Shown here piece by piece: positions 49,483-59,002 of a stretch of DNA of 64,000 nucleotides. The position numbers were made by a program, and so were the translations under genes. The notes beneath the pieces were generated by a model. The model was given only the letters and a program-made list of their open reading frames with translations, was not told where the DNA came from and ran no database searches. Positions within the stretch are counted from its first letter, which is position 1. Every line of letters begins with the position of its first letter. The DNA comes from Bacteroidales bacterium (GTDB taxonomy: Bacteria > Bacteroidota > Bacteroidia > Bacteroidales > UBA932), in the NCBI GenBank assembly GCA_017454265.1, contig JAFTDJ010000049.1, positions 62,001 to 126,000 on the forward strand, given 5' to 3'.

Positions 49483-51521
49483 AAAGGTTTATTGTATTGT
49501 TAACTGTTTTGCTGCCTTTCGGCGCATATGCGCAAATGCCGGATACTACCGGAATATACGGAGAGCGTAAGGATACCCTTGACGCTTCCGTGTTCACTGC
49601 TTCCGGAAGCAGCAATTTTCTCTCGAAAGGAAAAGACATACGCACAGAAGTGATTACCGCCGCCGGCCTCTGCAAGATGGCCTGCTGCAACCTCGCAGAA
49701 AGTTTTGAAAACTCTGCCAGCGTTACAGTCGGTTACAGCGACGCCGTGACGGGTGCCCGCCAAATACGCCTGCTCGGCCAGAGCGGCATCTATGTGCAGA
49801 TGCTCGACGAGAACCGCCCTGTGATGCGGGGACTCACCGCCCCTTGGGGGCTTAACTACGTGCCTTCACAGTGGTTGGAAAGCATTCAGGTGGCTAAAGG
49901 CGTCACCTCCGTTATCAACGGAGTGGAGTCTATGACAGGGCAGATTAATTTGGAACATCGTAAGCCCACGGATGAAATCCCGCTGTACGCGCAGGCGTCC
50001 GTGATGAGTGATTCGCGTACCGACCTTAATGTTGCAAGCGCCCTCCAGCTGGACGATATGGGCAAATGGAGTACCATCATCCTGGGCCACTATGATTCAA
50101 ATTTTATGGACATGGACCACAACGGAGACACATTCCTGGACAATCCCAGGGGCGGCATGCTGTCCCTGTCCAACCGCTGGCTGTATTATGATCCCAGCGG
50201 CTTGCAGGTGCGCTTCGGCGTTCGGGGTATATACGACTCCAGGAGCGGAGGCCAGATTTCCTCAAAAGTGTCAAATCCGAATCCATGGTACGCAGACGTC
50301 AAGAACAAGAGCATAGACGGATATGTGAAAGTGGGCGTGCCGCTTAATGAAGACAATACCCGCAATATGGCGGCCGTGCTCGACTTGAACCATACCGGCC
50401 TGGATTCACGCTTTGGAAAGAATCCCTATATCGCTGGTCAGAGTTCCGTTTTCCTGAACCTGCTGTATCAGGACCAGAGCCGTGAATCGCATCATTTCAC
50501 CTTGGGCCTGAGCAATATGTTCGATCTGTATCACGAGACTCTCGGCGCTTACCGGCCGGGAATCAAGGCGGATATAAATGCGGAGACGCTACTGAACGAC
50601 CTCGGTGCGTTTGCAGAGTACACTTTTCACGCAGAAGACAAGTTCTCCGCTATCCTGAGCCTCAGGGGGGACTGGTTCCTGGGTTCCGGCGTCGAGGCGT
50701 CGCCCCGCCTTACTCTCAAATGGCTGCCCTGGGAACAGCTGGTGCTGAGGGCCAACGGCGGCAGGGGGCTGCGCTACAGCACCCCTCTGATAGACAACAT
50801 CGGCGTACTCTCCACGTCCAAGGAAATCAGCGGCACATTTATGGACCATCAGCTGGAAGAATCCTGGACTTACGGCGGCAACGCCACATGGTACCTGCCG
50901 TTCGATGACAGCCAGAAAACATACATCAGCTTCGATTACTTCGGAACCAGCTTTGTAAGGCAGATGCTTGTAGATTATACCGCAACGGGCATTGAATTCT
51001 ATCCGTTGCAGCGTCCGGGCTATTCATACACCAATAATTATCAGCTGGATTTCAGCTCCGAGCCTTTCCGCGGATTTACAATAACGCTCACCGGCCGATA
51101 TACAGATTCACGTCAGACCCTGAGGCACCAGGTCAGCGACATTAAACCTATGTCAAGCCGCTACAAGGCCGTCCTCAACCTGCAGTATGCTACGAACCTT
51201 AACAAGTGGATTTTCGACTTTACCGCCTCCCTCAACGGACCGGTGAAGGTCTGGGATTTCATGACCGCCGACTCCATGTATGCCGGAGGCTATTCTCCTG
51301 CGTATCCTCTGCTTTACGCCCAGGTGACCAAGCGTTTCAAAGGATTCGATATTTACGTAGGAGGGGAAAACCTCACCAATTATACCCAGCCCGACCCTAT
51401 TATCAGCGCGGGCAACCCTTGGGCGGAGACTTTCGACGCCAGCTGCATCTGGGGCCCGCTAATGGGTATCCGCGTATATGCCGGCGTACGTGTAACGATT
51501 TGGAAAACAGAAAAAATATGA
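49479..51521 (+). CDS. TonB-dependent receptor, probable metal type
   Basis: A 680-residue outer-membrane receptor that starts with GTG overlapping the yicC stop. A signal peptide covers residues 1-18 (AYA-Q). The plug domain follows with a CKMACCNLAESFE segment near 67-79 and the usual RQIRLLGQSGIYVQMLDEN, then a barrel ending VYAGVRVTIWKTEKI. The Cys-rich CxxxCC is unusual for plugs and may hold a metal. The next gene, overlapping as ATGA, encodes an exported heavy-metal-associated domain, so a copper or similar substrate is likely. No carboxypeptidase-like N-terminal extension is seen. Confidence 0.88.
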   Translation: MKRFIVLLTVLLPFGAYAQMPDTTGIYGERKDTLDASVFTASGSSNFLSKGKDIRTEVITAAGLCKMACCNLAESFENSASVTVGYSDAVTGARQIRLLGQSGIYVQMLDENRPVMRGLTAPWGLNYVPSQWLESIQVAKGVTSVINGVESMTGQINLEHRKPTDEIPLYAQASVMSDSRTDLNVASALQLDDMGKWSTIILGHYDSNFMDMDHNGDTFLDNPRGGMLSLSNRWLYYDPSGLQVRFGVRGIYDSRSGGQISSKVSNPNPWYADVKNKSIDGYVKVGVPLNEDNTRNMAAVLDLNHTGLDSRFGKNPYIAGQSSVFLNLLYQDQSRESHHFTLGLSNMFDLYHETLGAYRPGIKADINAETLLNDLGAFAEYTFHAEDKFSAILSLRGDWFLGSGVEASPRLTLKWLPWEQLVLRANGGRGLRYSTPLIDNIGVLSTSKEISGTFMDHQLEESWTYGGNATWYLPFDDSQKTYISFDYFGTSFVRQMLVDYTATGIEFYPLQRPGYSYTNNYQLDFSSEPFRGFTITLTGRYTDSRQTLRHQVSDIKPMSSRYKAVLNLQYATNLNKWIFDFTASLNGPVKVWDFMTADSMYAGGYSPAYPLLYAQVTKRFKGFDIYVGGENLTNYTQPDPIISAGNPWAETFDASCIWGPLMGIRVYAGVRVTIWKTEKI

Positions 51522-51772
51522 GAAACGTAATGATTGTGCTTGCCGTCGTGCAAGTAGTTTTCGCTACCAGCATCCACTGTGCCAGCTGTGGCAAAAAGGT
51601 ACAGGAGAATATTTCTTTTGAGAAGGGAGTTAAGGATTTGAAGGTGGACGTCGAGACAAAAAAAGTCACTGTGACCTTCAACTCCGCAAAAACCGATACC
51701 GTGAAACTGAAGAAGGCCTTGAATAAACTCGGCTATTCTGCAGAAATCGTTGACTACAAAATCATTAAATAA
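51518..51772 (+). CDS. Exported heavy-metal-associated (HMA) domain protein
   Basis: An 84-residue protein with a short hydrophobic export signal (residues 1-18). The HMA fold follows with the metal-binding HCASC (Cys21, Cys24), FEKGVKDLKVDVETKKVTVTF strands and LKKALNKLGYSAEIV at the end. It is a CopZ/Atx1-like carrier placed outside the cytoplasm. It overlaps the stop of the TonB receptor as ATGA and is followed directly by the GTG of glnS. It may pass metal from the receptor to inner-membrane machinery; mercury is an alternative to copper. Confidence 0.85.
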   Translation: MRNVMIVLAVVQVVFATSIHCASCGKKVQENISFEKGVKDLKVDVETKKVTVTFNSAKTDTVKLKKALNKLGYSAEIVDYKIIK

Positions 51773-53425
51773 GTGGAAGAAGAACGCAAACTGAATTTTC
51801 TCGAGGAGATTATCGAGAATGACTTGAAAACCGGAAAGGTTGACAGTATACTTACCCGTTTTCCCCCGGAGCCTAACGGATACCTGCATCTTGGGCATGC
51901 GAAGAGCCTTTGCATAAACTTTGGCCTTGCACAGAAGTACGGCGGCAAGACCAATCTTCGCTACGACGACACCAACCCCACCAAGGAAGACACCGAGTAT
52001 GTTGATTCCATCAAGGAAGACATCAAATGGCTCGGTTTCAATTGGGACAAGGAGCTTTATGCATCCGATTACTTCCCCCAGCTCTACGAGTGGGCCGAGC
52101 AGCTGATCCAAAGGGGACTGGCATATGTGGATGACCAGACCCAGGAAGAGATATCAAAAGGACGTGGAACCGTTGACACTCCCGGTACTCCAAGCCCCTG
52201 GCGCGACCGTAGCGTGGAAGAAAACCTTCGCCTGTTCCGCGAGATGCGCGACGGCAAGTACGAGGATGGTGCCAAGGTGCTCCGTGCAAAGATAGATATG
52301 GCTCACCCGAATATGTTCTTTCGTGATCCTATCCTGTACCGCATAAAGCACGCGCATCATCACCGGACCGGTGACAAGTGGTGCATCTATCCCATGTACG
52401 ATTTCACCCATGGCCAATGCGACTCCATAGAGCATATCACTCACTCTATCTGCACCCTGGAGTTCGATGTTCACCGTCCGCTGTACGACTGGTTCATAGA
52501 GACCCTTGGCATATATCCTTCACATCAGTACGAGTTTGCCCGCCTCAACCTCACTTACACCCTTATGAGTAAGCGCAAACTTCTGGAACTGGTGCAGATG
52601 GGACTCGTTTCCGGATGGGACGACCCACGCATGCCTACGCTTTGCGGTGTCCGCCGCCGCGGCTATACCCCGGAGGGCCTCAAGCTCTTCTGCGACCGCA
52701 TCGGCGTGAGCAAGCGCGACCAGCTTATGGACATCCAGCTGCTGGAGTGGTGCGTTCGCCAGGACCTGAACGCCCGCAGCAACCGTTATATGGTGGTTCA
52801 GGATCCCGTAAAGGTCACCATAGTAAATTATCCCGAAGGACAGGTTGAGTGGTTCGACTGCCCGTTGAATCCTGCTGAGCCCGAAGGCTCAACCCGCAAG
52901 GTGCCGTTTACCCGGGAACTGCTTATCGAGCGTGCAGACTTTATGGAAGACGCTCCCAAGAAGTTCTTCCGGCTCAAGCCTGACGGTGAGGTGCGTTTGA
53001 AGTACACCTATATCATCAAGTGTGAGGAGCTTGTCAAGGACGAGGAAGGCAATGTTATCGAACTGAAGTGCAGTTACGATCCTTCCACCCGCCCCGGAAG
53101 CGGTGAATGGCGCTCCGTCAAGGGAACCATCCACTGGGTAAGCACCGAATATGCCAGTCAGCTCGAAATTCGCAATTACGACCGCTTGTTCACGCTTGCA
53201 GACATGAGCCAGGTGCCCGAAGACAAGGACTACAAGGATTATCTCAATCCGGAGTCCCTTGTGCAGGCGACCGGCTATGCCGAGCCTGCACTGCTTGACG
53301 ACGCCTCAGGCATCGCCGTCCAGTTCGAACGTACGGGCTATTACGTCAAAGACAAGGACAGCACGCCTGAGCGCCCTGTGTTCAACCGTACAGCAACGCT
53401 TAAGGATTCCTACAAACCCGAGTAA
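51773..53425 (+). CDS. glnS: Glutaminyl-tRNA synthetase
   Basis: A 550-residue class I synthetase of usual length. The HIGH motif is HLGH at 39-42, preceded by FPPEPNGYL; the KMSKS motif is LMSKRKL near 264-270. The catalytic domain is followed by the two beta-barrel anticodon-binding domains (from about residue 340). The start is GTG immediately after the HMA stop; the next ATG is far inside the conserved region. Its presence means this organism charges Gln-tRNA directly. Confidence 0.96.
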   Translation: MEEERKLNFLEEIIENDLKTGKVDSILTRFPPEPNGYLHLGHAKSLCINFGLAQKYGGKTNLRYDDTNPTKEDTEYVDSIKEDIKWLGFNWDKELYASDYFPQLYEWAEQLIQRGLAYVDDQTQEEISKGRGTVDTPGTPSPWRDRSVEENLRLFREMRDGKYEDGAKVLRAKIDMAHPNMFFRDPILYRIKHAHHHRTGDKWCIYPMYDFTHGQCDSIEHITHSICTLEFDVHRPLYDWFIETLGIYPSHQYEFARLNLTYTLMSKRKLLELVQMGLVSGWDDPRMPTLCGVRRRGYTPEGLKLFCDRIGVSKRDQLMDIQLLEWCVRQDLNARSNRYMVVQDPVKVTIVNYPEGQVEWFDCPLNPAEPEGSTRKVPFTRELLIERADFMEDAPKKFFRLKPDGEVRLKYTYIIKCEELVKDEEGNVIELKCSYDPSTRPGSGEWRSVKGTIHWVSTEYASQLEIRNYDRLFTLADMSQVPEDKDYKDYLNPESLVQATGYAEPALLDDASGIAVQFERTGYYVKDKDSTPERPVFNRTATLKDSYKPE

Positions 53426-54888
53426 TGAACGATTTCGTAGTCTCCGCGATGCTCCTCGGAGCCCTTTCCACAGGCGGTACGCTGCCGTTCTGGGCGGTAT
53501 CAAACCAGGGCGGGATAATGCCGGAAAACAATGGCGCTCTTGCGCTGGTGCAGGCTTACAAGCCCTTTGACACCGCAAAGACTTTCCAGTGGCAGGCAGG
53601 GGTCTCGCTTGCCGCCAACTGGCAGCCGAACGACCCTCTGAACCCGGCAAGCTCGCCGTTACATCCGATGGTGGATGAACTGTATGCCGGCGTGCGCTGG
53701 AAGGTTCTGCGTGCAGATATCGGGATGATGCACAACGACAGGGAGTTCCTTGGCTCCGACAGGTCTGTGGGCTCTTTGAGCGTGAACGAAGGTCACATCA
53801 TCGAAAGCAACAACGCCCGGGCTATGCCGGGATACAAACTTGTGCTCGAGCCCTGGGCAATTCCGTTTACCGGAGGCCATCTTCTTATAAACGGAGTATG
53901 GGGAGATTACAAAACTATTGATGACCGTTATATGCAGGGAGCCCTGGTCCACAGGCTAAAGGGCTTTCTTACCATCGACACAAAAAGGCATTTTTACATC
54001 CGCATAGGCCTGGATCATTATGCTATGTGGGGAGGAGTATCTCCCGACGGACGTACGATGGCCGTAAACTGGAGCAATTACTGGCGTATGGCTACGGGCC
54101 GGCACGCCGGCTCCGACGGTTCCGTAAGCGACCAGATAAACGTCATAGGCGACCACGGTGGTGCTGAGGAACTGCGTATGGGTTGGAGGGCAGACAAGTT
54201 CGACATTACTTTCCAGTACGAAAAGCCCTACAGCGACAAGTCCGGTATGCGTTTCAACAACCTCCCGGATGGAACCTATACCTTGCACTGGAGCCTGAAA
54301 GACAAGGACCGGTGGATAACTGACGCCCTTTTTGAGTTCCATTACACGATGTGGCAGTCGGGAGCCAAGCACGAAGATGAGACCGATGAAGACGGAAACG
54401 TGATACCCTGGCATCCCGGGTTCAACATCTTCGGCGGCGATAACTACTTTACCAACGGAGAATACCGCTGCGGCTGGACTCACTTCGGGCGTGGGATATG
54501 CGGCCCTCTTTTCTTTACAAAGCCTGACGGGCAAGGTTGCTGGCGTGTCTATAATAACCGTTATGTGGCATATCATCTGGGCATATCGGGAAAGTTTTTC
54601 CGTAAAGCCCCTTACCGCCTGATGCTGACATACAGCAGAAACTGCGGCACGTACGGGTCACCGCTCGTGCCGGGAGCGGATATATGGGGCACGGACTGGC
54701 AGTGGTGGCAGCCCAATACCATCGACGTACCGCTGTCCCAGTTCAGTGCGGCCCTCAACGGTTATGTGCCGTTCAAACTTGCACGGCGGCATGATTTTGA
54801 TTTGGTGTACGGACTCTACCTGGACGCCGGAGAAGTACTTAAGAACGCATTTGCCTGCACACTCGGTGTGCGCTACACTTTCAGATAA
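53425..54888 (+). CDS. Wzi-type capsule-assembly-like outer membrane barrel protein
   Basis: A 487-residue barrel protein. Near the N-terminus GTLPFWAVSNQGGIMP (residues 18-33) matches the capsule-assembly Wzi family pattern, and many Trp/Tyr-rich strands follow to a final Phe-Arg. Wzi proteins bind capsular polysaccharide at the cell surface. The start codon overlaps the glnS stop (TAATG), and only about 15 mildly hydrophobic residues precede the first strand, so a normal signal peptide is lacking. The frame upstream is inside glnS. Either the N-terminus is truncated or export uses this short segment. Confidence 0.7.
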   Translation: MNDFVVSAMLLGALSTGGTLPFWAVSNQGGIMPENNGALALVQAYKPFDTAKTFQWQAGVSLAANWQPNDPLNPASSPLHPMVDELYAGVRWKVLRADIGMMHNDREFLGSDRSVGSLSVNEGHIIESNNARAMPGYKLVLEPWAIPFTGGHLLINGVWGDYKTIDDRYMQGALVHRLKGFLTIDTKRHFYIRIGLDHYAMWGGVSPDGRTMAVNWSNYWRMATGRHAGSDGSVSDQINVIGDHGGAEELRMGWRADKFDITFQYEKPYSDKSGMRFNNLPDGTYTLHWSLKDKDRWITDALFEFHYTMWQSGAKHEDETDEDGNVIPWHPGFNIFGGDNYFTNGEYRCGWTHFGRGICGPLFFTKPDGQGCWRVYNNRYVAYHLGISGKFFRKAPYRLMLTYSRNCGTYGSPLVPGADIWGTDWQWWQPNTIDVPLSQFSAALNGYVPFKLARRHDFDLVYGLYLDAGEVLKNAFACTLGVRYTFR

Positions 54889-54891
54889 GCC

Positions 54892-56085
54892 ATGGAACTC
54901 AGCGAAAGAGCAATCAAGATGCCGAGCTCGCCCATACGGAGGCTTGCTCCTTATGCCGATGCTGCAAAGCGCAACGGCGTACACGTGTATCATCTCAATA
55001 TCGGACAGCCTGATATAAAGACCCCCGTTGAAGGGCTTGCCGCCCTACGCAACATAGATAGGAAAATCTTGGAATACAGTCCCTCTGACGGGTATCTTCA
55101 GCTTCGTACCAAGATGGTGAATTATTACGCAGGATACGGGATATACCTCAGTCCTGACGAAATAATTATTACTGCAGGAGGGTCTGAGGCCGTGCTTTTC
55201 GCCTTTATGACCTGTCTAAATCCCGGAGATGAAATTATCATTACAGACCCGTTCTACGCCAATTATATGGCCTTTGCCATATCCGCGGGCGCTGTAATCA
55301 AGTCTGTAAAGACTTCCATACAAGATGGCTTCAGGCTGCCTTCTATAGAGGCTTTTGAGAAGCAGATAACCCCTCGCACCAAGGCTATCCTTATATGCAA
55401 TCCGAACAATCCCACAGGATATCTCTATACGCGCAGCGAGTTGGAACAACTTCGTGACCTGGTGCTCAAGTATAATCTCTTCCTCTTCAGCGATGAGGTT
55501 TACAGGGAATTCATCTACACCGGAGAACCCTATATCAGCGCTTTCCATCTGAAAGGGCTTGAGGAGCACGTAGTGCTGATAGATTCGGTCTCCAAGCGCT
55601 ATTCCGAGTGCGGTATCAGGATAGGCTGCCTCTGTACCAAGAACCGCAAGGTGCGTGAAGCTGTGATGAAGTTCTGCCAGGCCCGCCTGAGTCCGCCCCT
55701 CCTCGGGCAGATAGTGGCCGAAGCCAGCATGGACGTTGATGCTTCTTACCTTAAAGAGGTTCACGATGAATATGTAGAACGCCGAAACTTCCTCATCGAA
55801 GGACTAAACAGGATACCTGGCGTGTACAGTCCGATGCCCATGGGCGCTTTCTACACCATCGCGAGCCTTCCGGTAGATGACGCGGAAAAATTCTGCAAAT
55901 GGTGCCTTACCGAATTCCGCTATAGGGGAGCGACGGTAATGATGGCTCCCGCTTCCGGCTTTTATACCGAGCCCGGAGAGGGACGGCAGGAGGTGAGAAT
56001 CGCTTATGTTTTGAATATTGAAGACCTCGGGAAAGCCCTTGTCTGTCTTGAAAAGGCACTCAAGGCTTACCCCGGAAGAATATAA
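54892..56085 (+). CDS. Class I/II PLP-dependent aminotransferase
   Basis: A 397-residue fold-type I aminotransferase. Features are LNIGQPDIKTP near 36-46, TAGGSEAVLFA near 92-102, ICNPNNPTGYLYTRSEL near 172-188, SDEVYREFIY near 203 and the PLP lysine at about residue 235 in SVSKRYSECGIRIG. An Arg near the C-terminus (EVRIAYV) binds the substrate carboxylate. It is close to the aspartate aminotransferase group. The next gene is lysA, 6 nt downstream, so a role in lysine/aspartate metabolism is possible, but the substrate is not proven. Confidence 0.88.
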   Translation: MELSERAIKMPSSPIRRLAPYADAAKRNGVHVYHLNIGQPDIKTPVEGLAALRNIDRKILEYSPSDGYLQLRTKMVNYYAGYGIYLSPDEIIITAGGSEAVLFAFMTCLNPGDEIIITDPFYANYMAFAISAGAVIKSVKTSIQDGFRLPSIEAFEKQITPRTKAILICNPNNPTGYLYTRSELEQLRDLVLKYNLFLFSDEVYREFIYTGEPYISAFHLKGLEEHVVLIDSVSKRYSECGIRIGCLCTKNRKVREAVMKFCQARLSPPLLGQIVAEASMDVDASYLKEVHDEYVERRNFLIEGLNRIPGVYSPMPMGAFYTIASLPVDDAEKFCKWCLTEFRYRGATVMMAPASGFYTEPGEGRQEVRIAYVLNIEDLGKALVCLEKALKAYPGRI

Positions 56086-56091
56086 CACCCT

Positions 56092-57255
56092 ATGTTTAGC
56101 AGACAAGTTGCCGAAGAGCTGCGGTCTTTCGAGACCCCGTTTTATCTGTACGACATTTCACTTTTGAGGCAGACCCTTGAAAGTGCAGTATCCGTGGCCA
56201 AAAAGTACGGATATGTCCTTCATTACGCCATAAAGGCCAATTACGATCCGCGAATCCTGTCTGTCGTCAGGGATTACGGTCTGGGCGTCGACTGCGCATC
56301 CGGAAACGAGATACGTTGTGCCCTTGAGGCGGGATTCGAACCTTCCGGAATCGTTTATGCCGGAGTCGGCAAAAGAGACAAAGAAATACGTTACGCGATA
56401 GAGCGGCAGATTTTTGCAATCAATTGCGAATCCCTTCAGGAACTCGACTTGATAAACAGCATAGCCGCATCCCTCGACAAAGTCCAGCCTATAGGGCTTC
56501 GTATCAATCCCGACATAGATCCCAAAACCAACAAGTGCATCGATACCGGGCAGGCGGACAGCAAGTTCGGCATCCCGTACGAGGAGCTTGTGTCTTCATT
56601 GGACCACGTCCGTTCACTGAAGAACGTAAAGATTACGGGAATGCACTTGCATATAGGCTCCCAGATACGGGAACTGCACGTGTTCGAGTATCTCTGCGAA
56701 AAAGTGAACAGCATACTTGCGCATTTGGGCTCTCACGGACTGGATTTCGAATTTATCGATGTCGGCGGCGGACTGGGCGTGAATTACGATTTCCCCGAGA
56801 ACGAGCCGGTCCCCAATTTCGCCTCCGTTTTTGCAATTATTAATTCGCATCTGAAGGCAGGAGGACGCCCGGTGCATTTCGAATTCGGAAGGGCCATAGT
56901 GGCCCAGTGCGGAGAGCTGATTACCAGCGTCCTCTTCAACAAGACCACGGCGACCGGCCGCAAACTTGTGATTGTGGATGCCAGCATGACTGAACTCCTG
57001 CGCCCGGCTCTTTACGGGGCATATCACAATATAGAGAACATTACATCTGCATCAGATGTTAAGGAACGCTACAGCGTGGTGGGTACCGCCTGCGAATCTA
57101 CTGACGTTTTCGACGAGAGCGTGAGCCTTCCCAAGACTAGCAGGGGAGACTTGCTGAGCATTAAGTCCTCCGGTGCCTACGGTATGAGTATGGCGTCGCG
57201 TTACAATCTTCACGACCTGCCTGCGGCAGTTTACAGCGATGACATTGTCCGATAA
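56092..57255 (+). CDS. lysA: Diaminopimelate decarboxylase
   Basis: A 387-residue PLP enzyme (alanine-racemase fold) that makes L-lysine from meso-diaminopimelate. The PLP lysine lies in HYAIKANYDP near residue 48; GLGVDCASGNEIRCAL, HLHIGSQI near 180, FEFIDVGGGLGVNYD near 220 and the substrate-binding CESTDVF near 330 with GAYGMSMAS near the end are all present. Length is slightly below the ~415 of many LysA proteins but normal for Bacteroidota. Confidence 0.94.
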   Translation: MFSRQVAEELRSFETPFYLYDISLLRQTLESAVSVAKKYGYVLHYAIKANYDPRILSVVRDYGLGVDCASGNEIRCALEAGFEPSGIVYAGVGKRDKEIRYAIERQIFAINCESLQELDLINSIAASLDKVQPIGLRINPDIDPKTNKCIDTGQADSKFGIPYEELVSSLDHVRSLKNVKITGMHLHIGSQIRELHVFEYLCEKVNSILAHLGSHGLDFEFIDVGGGLGVNYDFPENEPVPNFASVFAIINSHLKAGGRPVHFEFGRAIVAQCGELITSVLFNKTTATGRKLVIVDASMTELLRPALYGAYHNIENITSASDVKERYSVVGTACESTDVFDESVSLPKTSRGDLLSIKSSGAYGMSMASRYNLHDLPAAVYSDDIVR

Positions 57256-57267
57256 TCTGTTACCCTT

Positions 57268-57918
57268 ATGAATATAGACCATTTTCTCCAACTTTTCGTG
57301 GTGAAGGAAAAGAGTTTCTTCCCCCTGTTTGTCCAGTCTGCAGAAAATATCCAGAAAGCGGCTCAGTTGCTTTATGAGCAGACCAAGGAGTCCGACCCGG
57401 ACAAGCGCCGCATACTCGCGCATCGCATAAAAGAGCACGAAACTGCCGGCGACGAGATTACCGACAGAATAATCGACGTGCTTATGGATGCTTATGTGAC
57501 TCCCTTCGACAGGGACGACATTCATCAACTGGCAGACATTATGGACACCTTCCTGGACAACATCCGTGATGCTTCCAAGAAAATTGCAATATATCAGCCC
57601 AAGGATCCGTCCCACAAGCTGATAGAAATTGCCGAGTACATATGCAAGGCCGCAGATAAGATGGTAGAGATTACCCGCCGTTTCGATACCCTTCGCAAGG
57701 ATGCAAAAACCATGGACCAGCTCTGCGACGATATCAAGGAGATAGAGCATACGGTTGATGACATCTACGAAACCTATATGTCCAACCTTTTCGAGAAGGA
57801 GTCCGATGCAATAGAACTGGTAAAGAAAAAGAACATCGCCCAGGCGCTTGAAGACACTTCCGATGTTGCAAAATCGGTTTCAACTGCGATGCGCAGCATA
57901 GTGGTGAAAAACAGCTGA
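57268..57918 (+). CDS. DUF47 (PhoU-like) protein paired with Pit
   Basis: A 216-residue helical protein that starts MNIDHFLQLFVVKEKSFFPLF and has the DUF47 pattern: AHRIKEHETAGDEITDRIIDVLMDAYVTPFDRDDIHQLADIMD around 78-120. The second half has a repeat-like DDIKEIEHTVDDIYETYMS. It lies 4 nt before an intact pit gene, the classical arrangement in which the DUF47 protein modulates low-affinity phosphate uptake. It is clearly related to but distinct from the DUF47 protein encoded at 28 kb. Confidence 0.92.
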   Translation: MNIDHFLQLFVVKEKSFFPLFVQSAENIQKAAQLLYEQTKESDPDKRRILAHRIKEHETAGDEITDRIIDVLMDAYVTPFDRDDIHQLADIMDTFLDNIRDASKKIAIYQPKDPSHKLIEIAEYICKAADKMVEITRRFDTLRKDAKTMDQLCDDIKEIEHTVDDIYETYMSNLFEKESDAIELVKKKNIAQALEDTSDVAKSVSTAMRSIVVKNS

Positions 57919-57922
57919 CGTT

Positions 57923-58999
57923 ATGGTTGCTATCGTAATCATAACCGCCCTCATTGCGCTGGCCTTCAGTTTTACCAACGGAATGAACGATGCAGCCAAC
58001 TGTATCGCTTCCGTTGTGGCAACAAAGGCGCTTCCCCCAAAGGTGGCCGTGTTCTGGGCTGCTTTCTGGATTTTTATAGCCGCCTTTATTTTCCCGACGA
58101 CTGTGGCGGCGACTATGGGCAAGGGAATCGTGTCTGAGAATTGCATAGACGTTTACGTGATACTTGCAGCCTTGCTGGGATCTGTGCTTTATATCTTTCT
58201 ATGCACCAAGCTCGGCCTGCCGGTTTCTGCATCCCACGCCCTGGTCGGCGGCCTTATCGGCCCGGTCTGGTTCGTTTACGGCGGCCAGTACCTTGTGACC
58301 AGCGGTATATTCAAGATAGTTGCCTTCATCTTTATCTCCCCGCTTATCGGAATGGTTATGGGCTTTACGCTCAATTGCCTCATTATGTTAATTTTCCAGA
58401 AGGTTAACGTAAAGAAAGTAGACAAGACTTTCAGGCGTATGCAATTGGTGTCGAGTGCTGCGTTTTCTCTTGGTTTCGGCGGAAACGACGGGCAGAAAAC
58501 CATGGGCGTTATCGCTATCCTTTTTGCGTCTGCATTTGCCTCCAACCCCGACAACGCGGTGATGCAGTTACTGTATGGAAACGGAGCCGTAGCGGCGCAG
58601 GCGGCTGGTTTCACCGGCTTTTATGTTCCCCTCTGGCTCAAGATTACGTGTTACGGACTGATTGCCCTTGGTACTGTGACCGGTGGATGGTCTGTAATCA
58701 GAACCCTCAGCGAGGGCCTTTCGAAATTATTCCCCACCCAGGGTTTCTGCGCTGAGGCTTCCGGAGCTATTACATTGATACTTACTGCAGTACTGGGCAT
58801 CCCCGTGAGCACGACCCATACCATAACCGGCTCTATTATCGGTACCGGTCTTACACGAGGCGTAAAATCGGTAAAATGGATTACCGCTAAAAACATAGTC
58901 TGGGCTTGGATTCTTACGATTCCAGCAGTAATCGTAGTGAGCGGAGTCATATACCTTATTATGGTACACTGGTTCGGCTGCCCGGTCAAGACATTGTAG
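57923..58999 (+). CDS. pit: Inorganic phosphate transporter, Pit family
   Basis: A 358-residue membrane protein with about ten helices in two inverted halves. The first half carries FTNGMNDAANCIASVVATKAL near 13-33 and GLPVSASHALVGGLIGPVW near 98-116. The second half carries GGNDGQKTMGVIAI near 186-199 and GIPVSTTHTITGSIIG near 290-305. Pit proteins import metal-phosphate with protons or sodium. Both canonical Ser/Thr-His signatures are intact, in contrast with the degenerate Pit-like domain of the LuxR fusion at 26-28 kb. Confidence 0.94.
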   Translation: MVAIVIITALIALAFSFTNGMNDAANCIASVVATKALPPKVAVFWAAFWIFIAAFIFPTTVAATMGKGIVSENCIDVYVILAALLGSVLYIFLCTKLGLPVSASHALVGGLIGPVWFVYGGQYLVTSGIFKIVAFIFISPLIGMVMGFTLNCLIMLIFQKVNVKKVDKTFRRMQLVSSAAFSLGFGGNDGQKTMGVIAILFASAFASNPDNAVMQLLYGNGAVAAQAAGFTGFYVPLWLKITCYGLIALGTVTGGWSVIRTLSEGLSKLFPTQGFCAEASGAITLILTAVLGIPVSTTHTITGSIIGTGLTRGVKSVKWITAKNIVWAWILTIPAVIVVSGVIYLIMVHWFGCPVKTL

Positions 59000-59002
59000 T
59001 TT

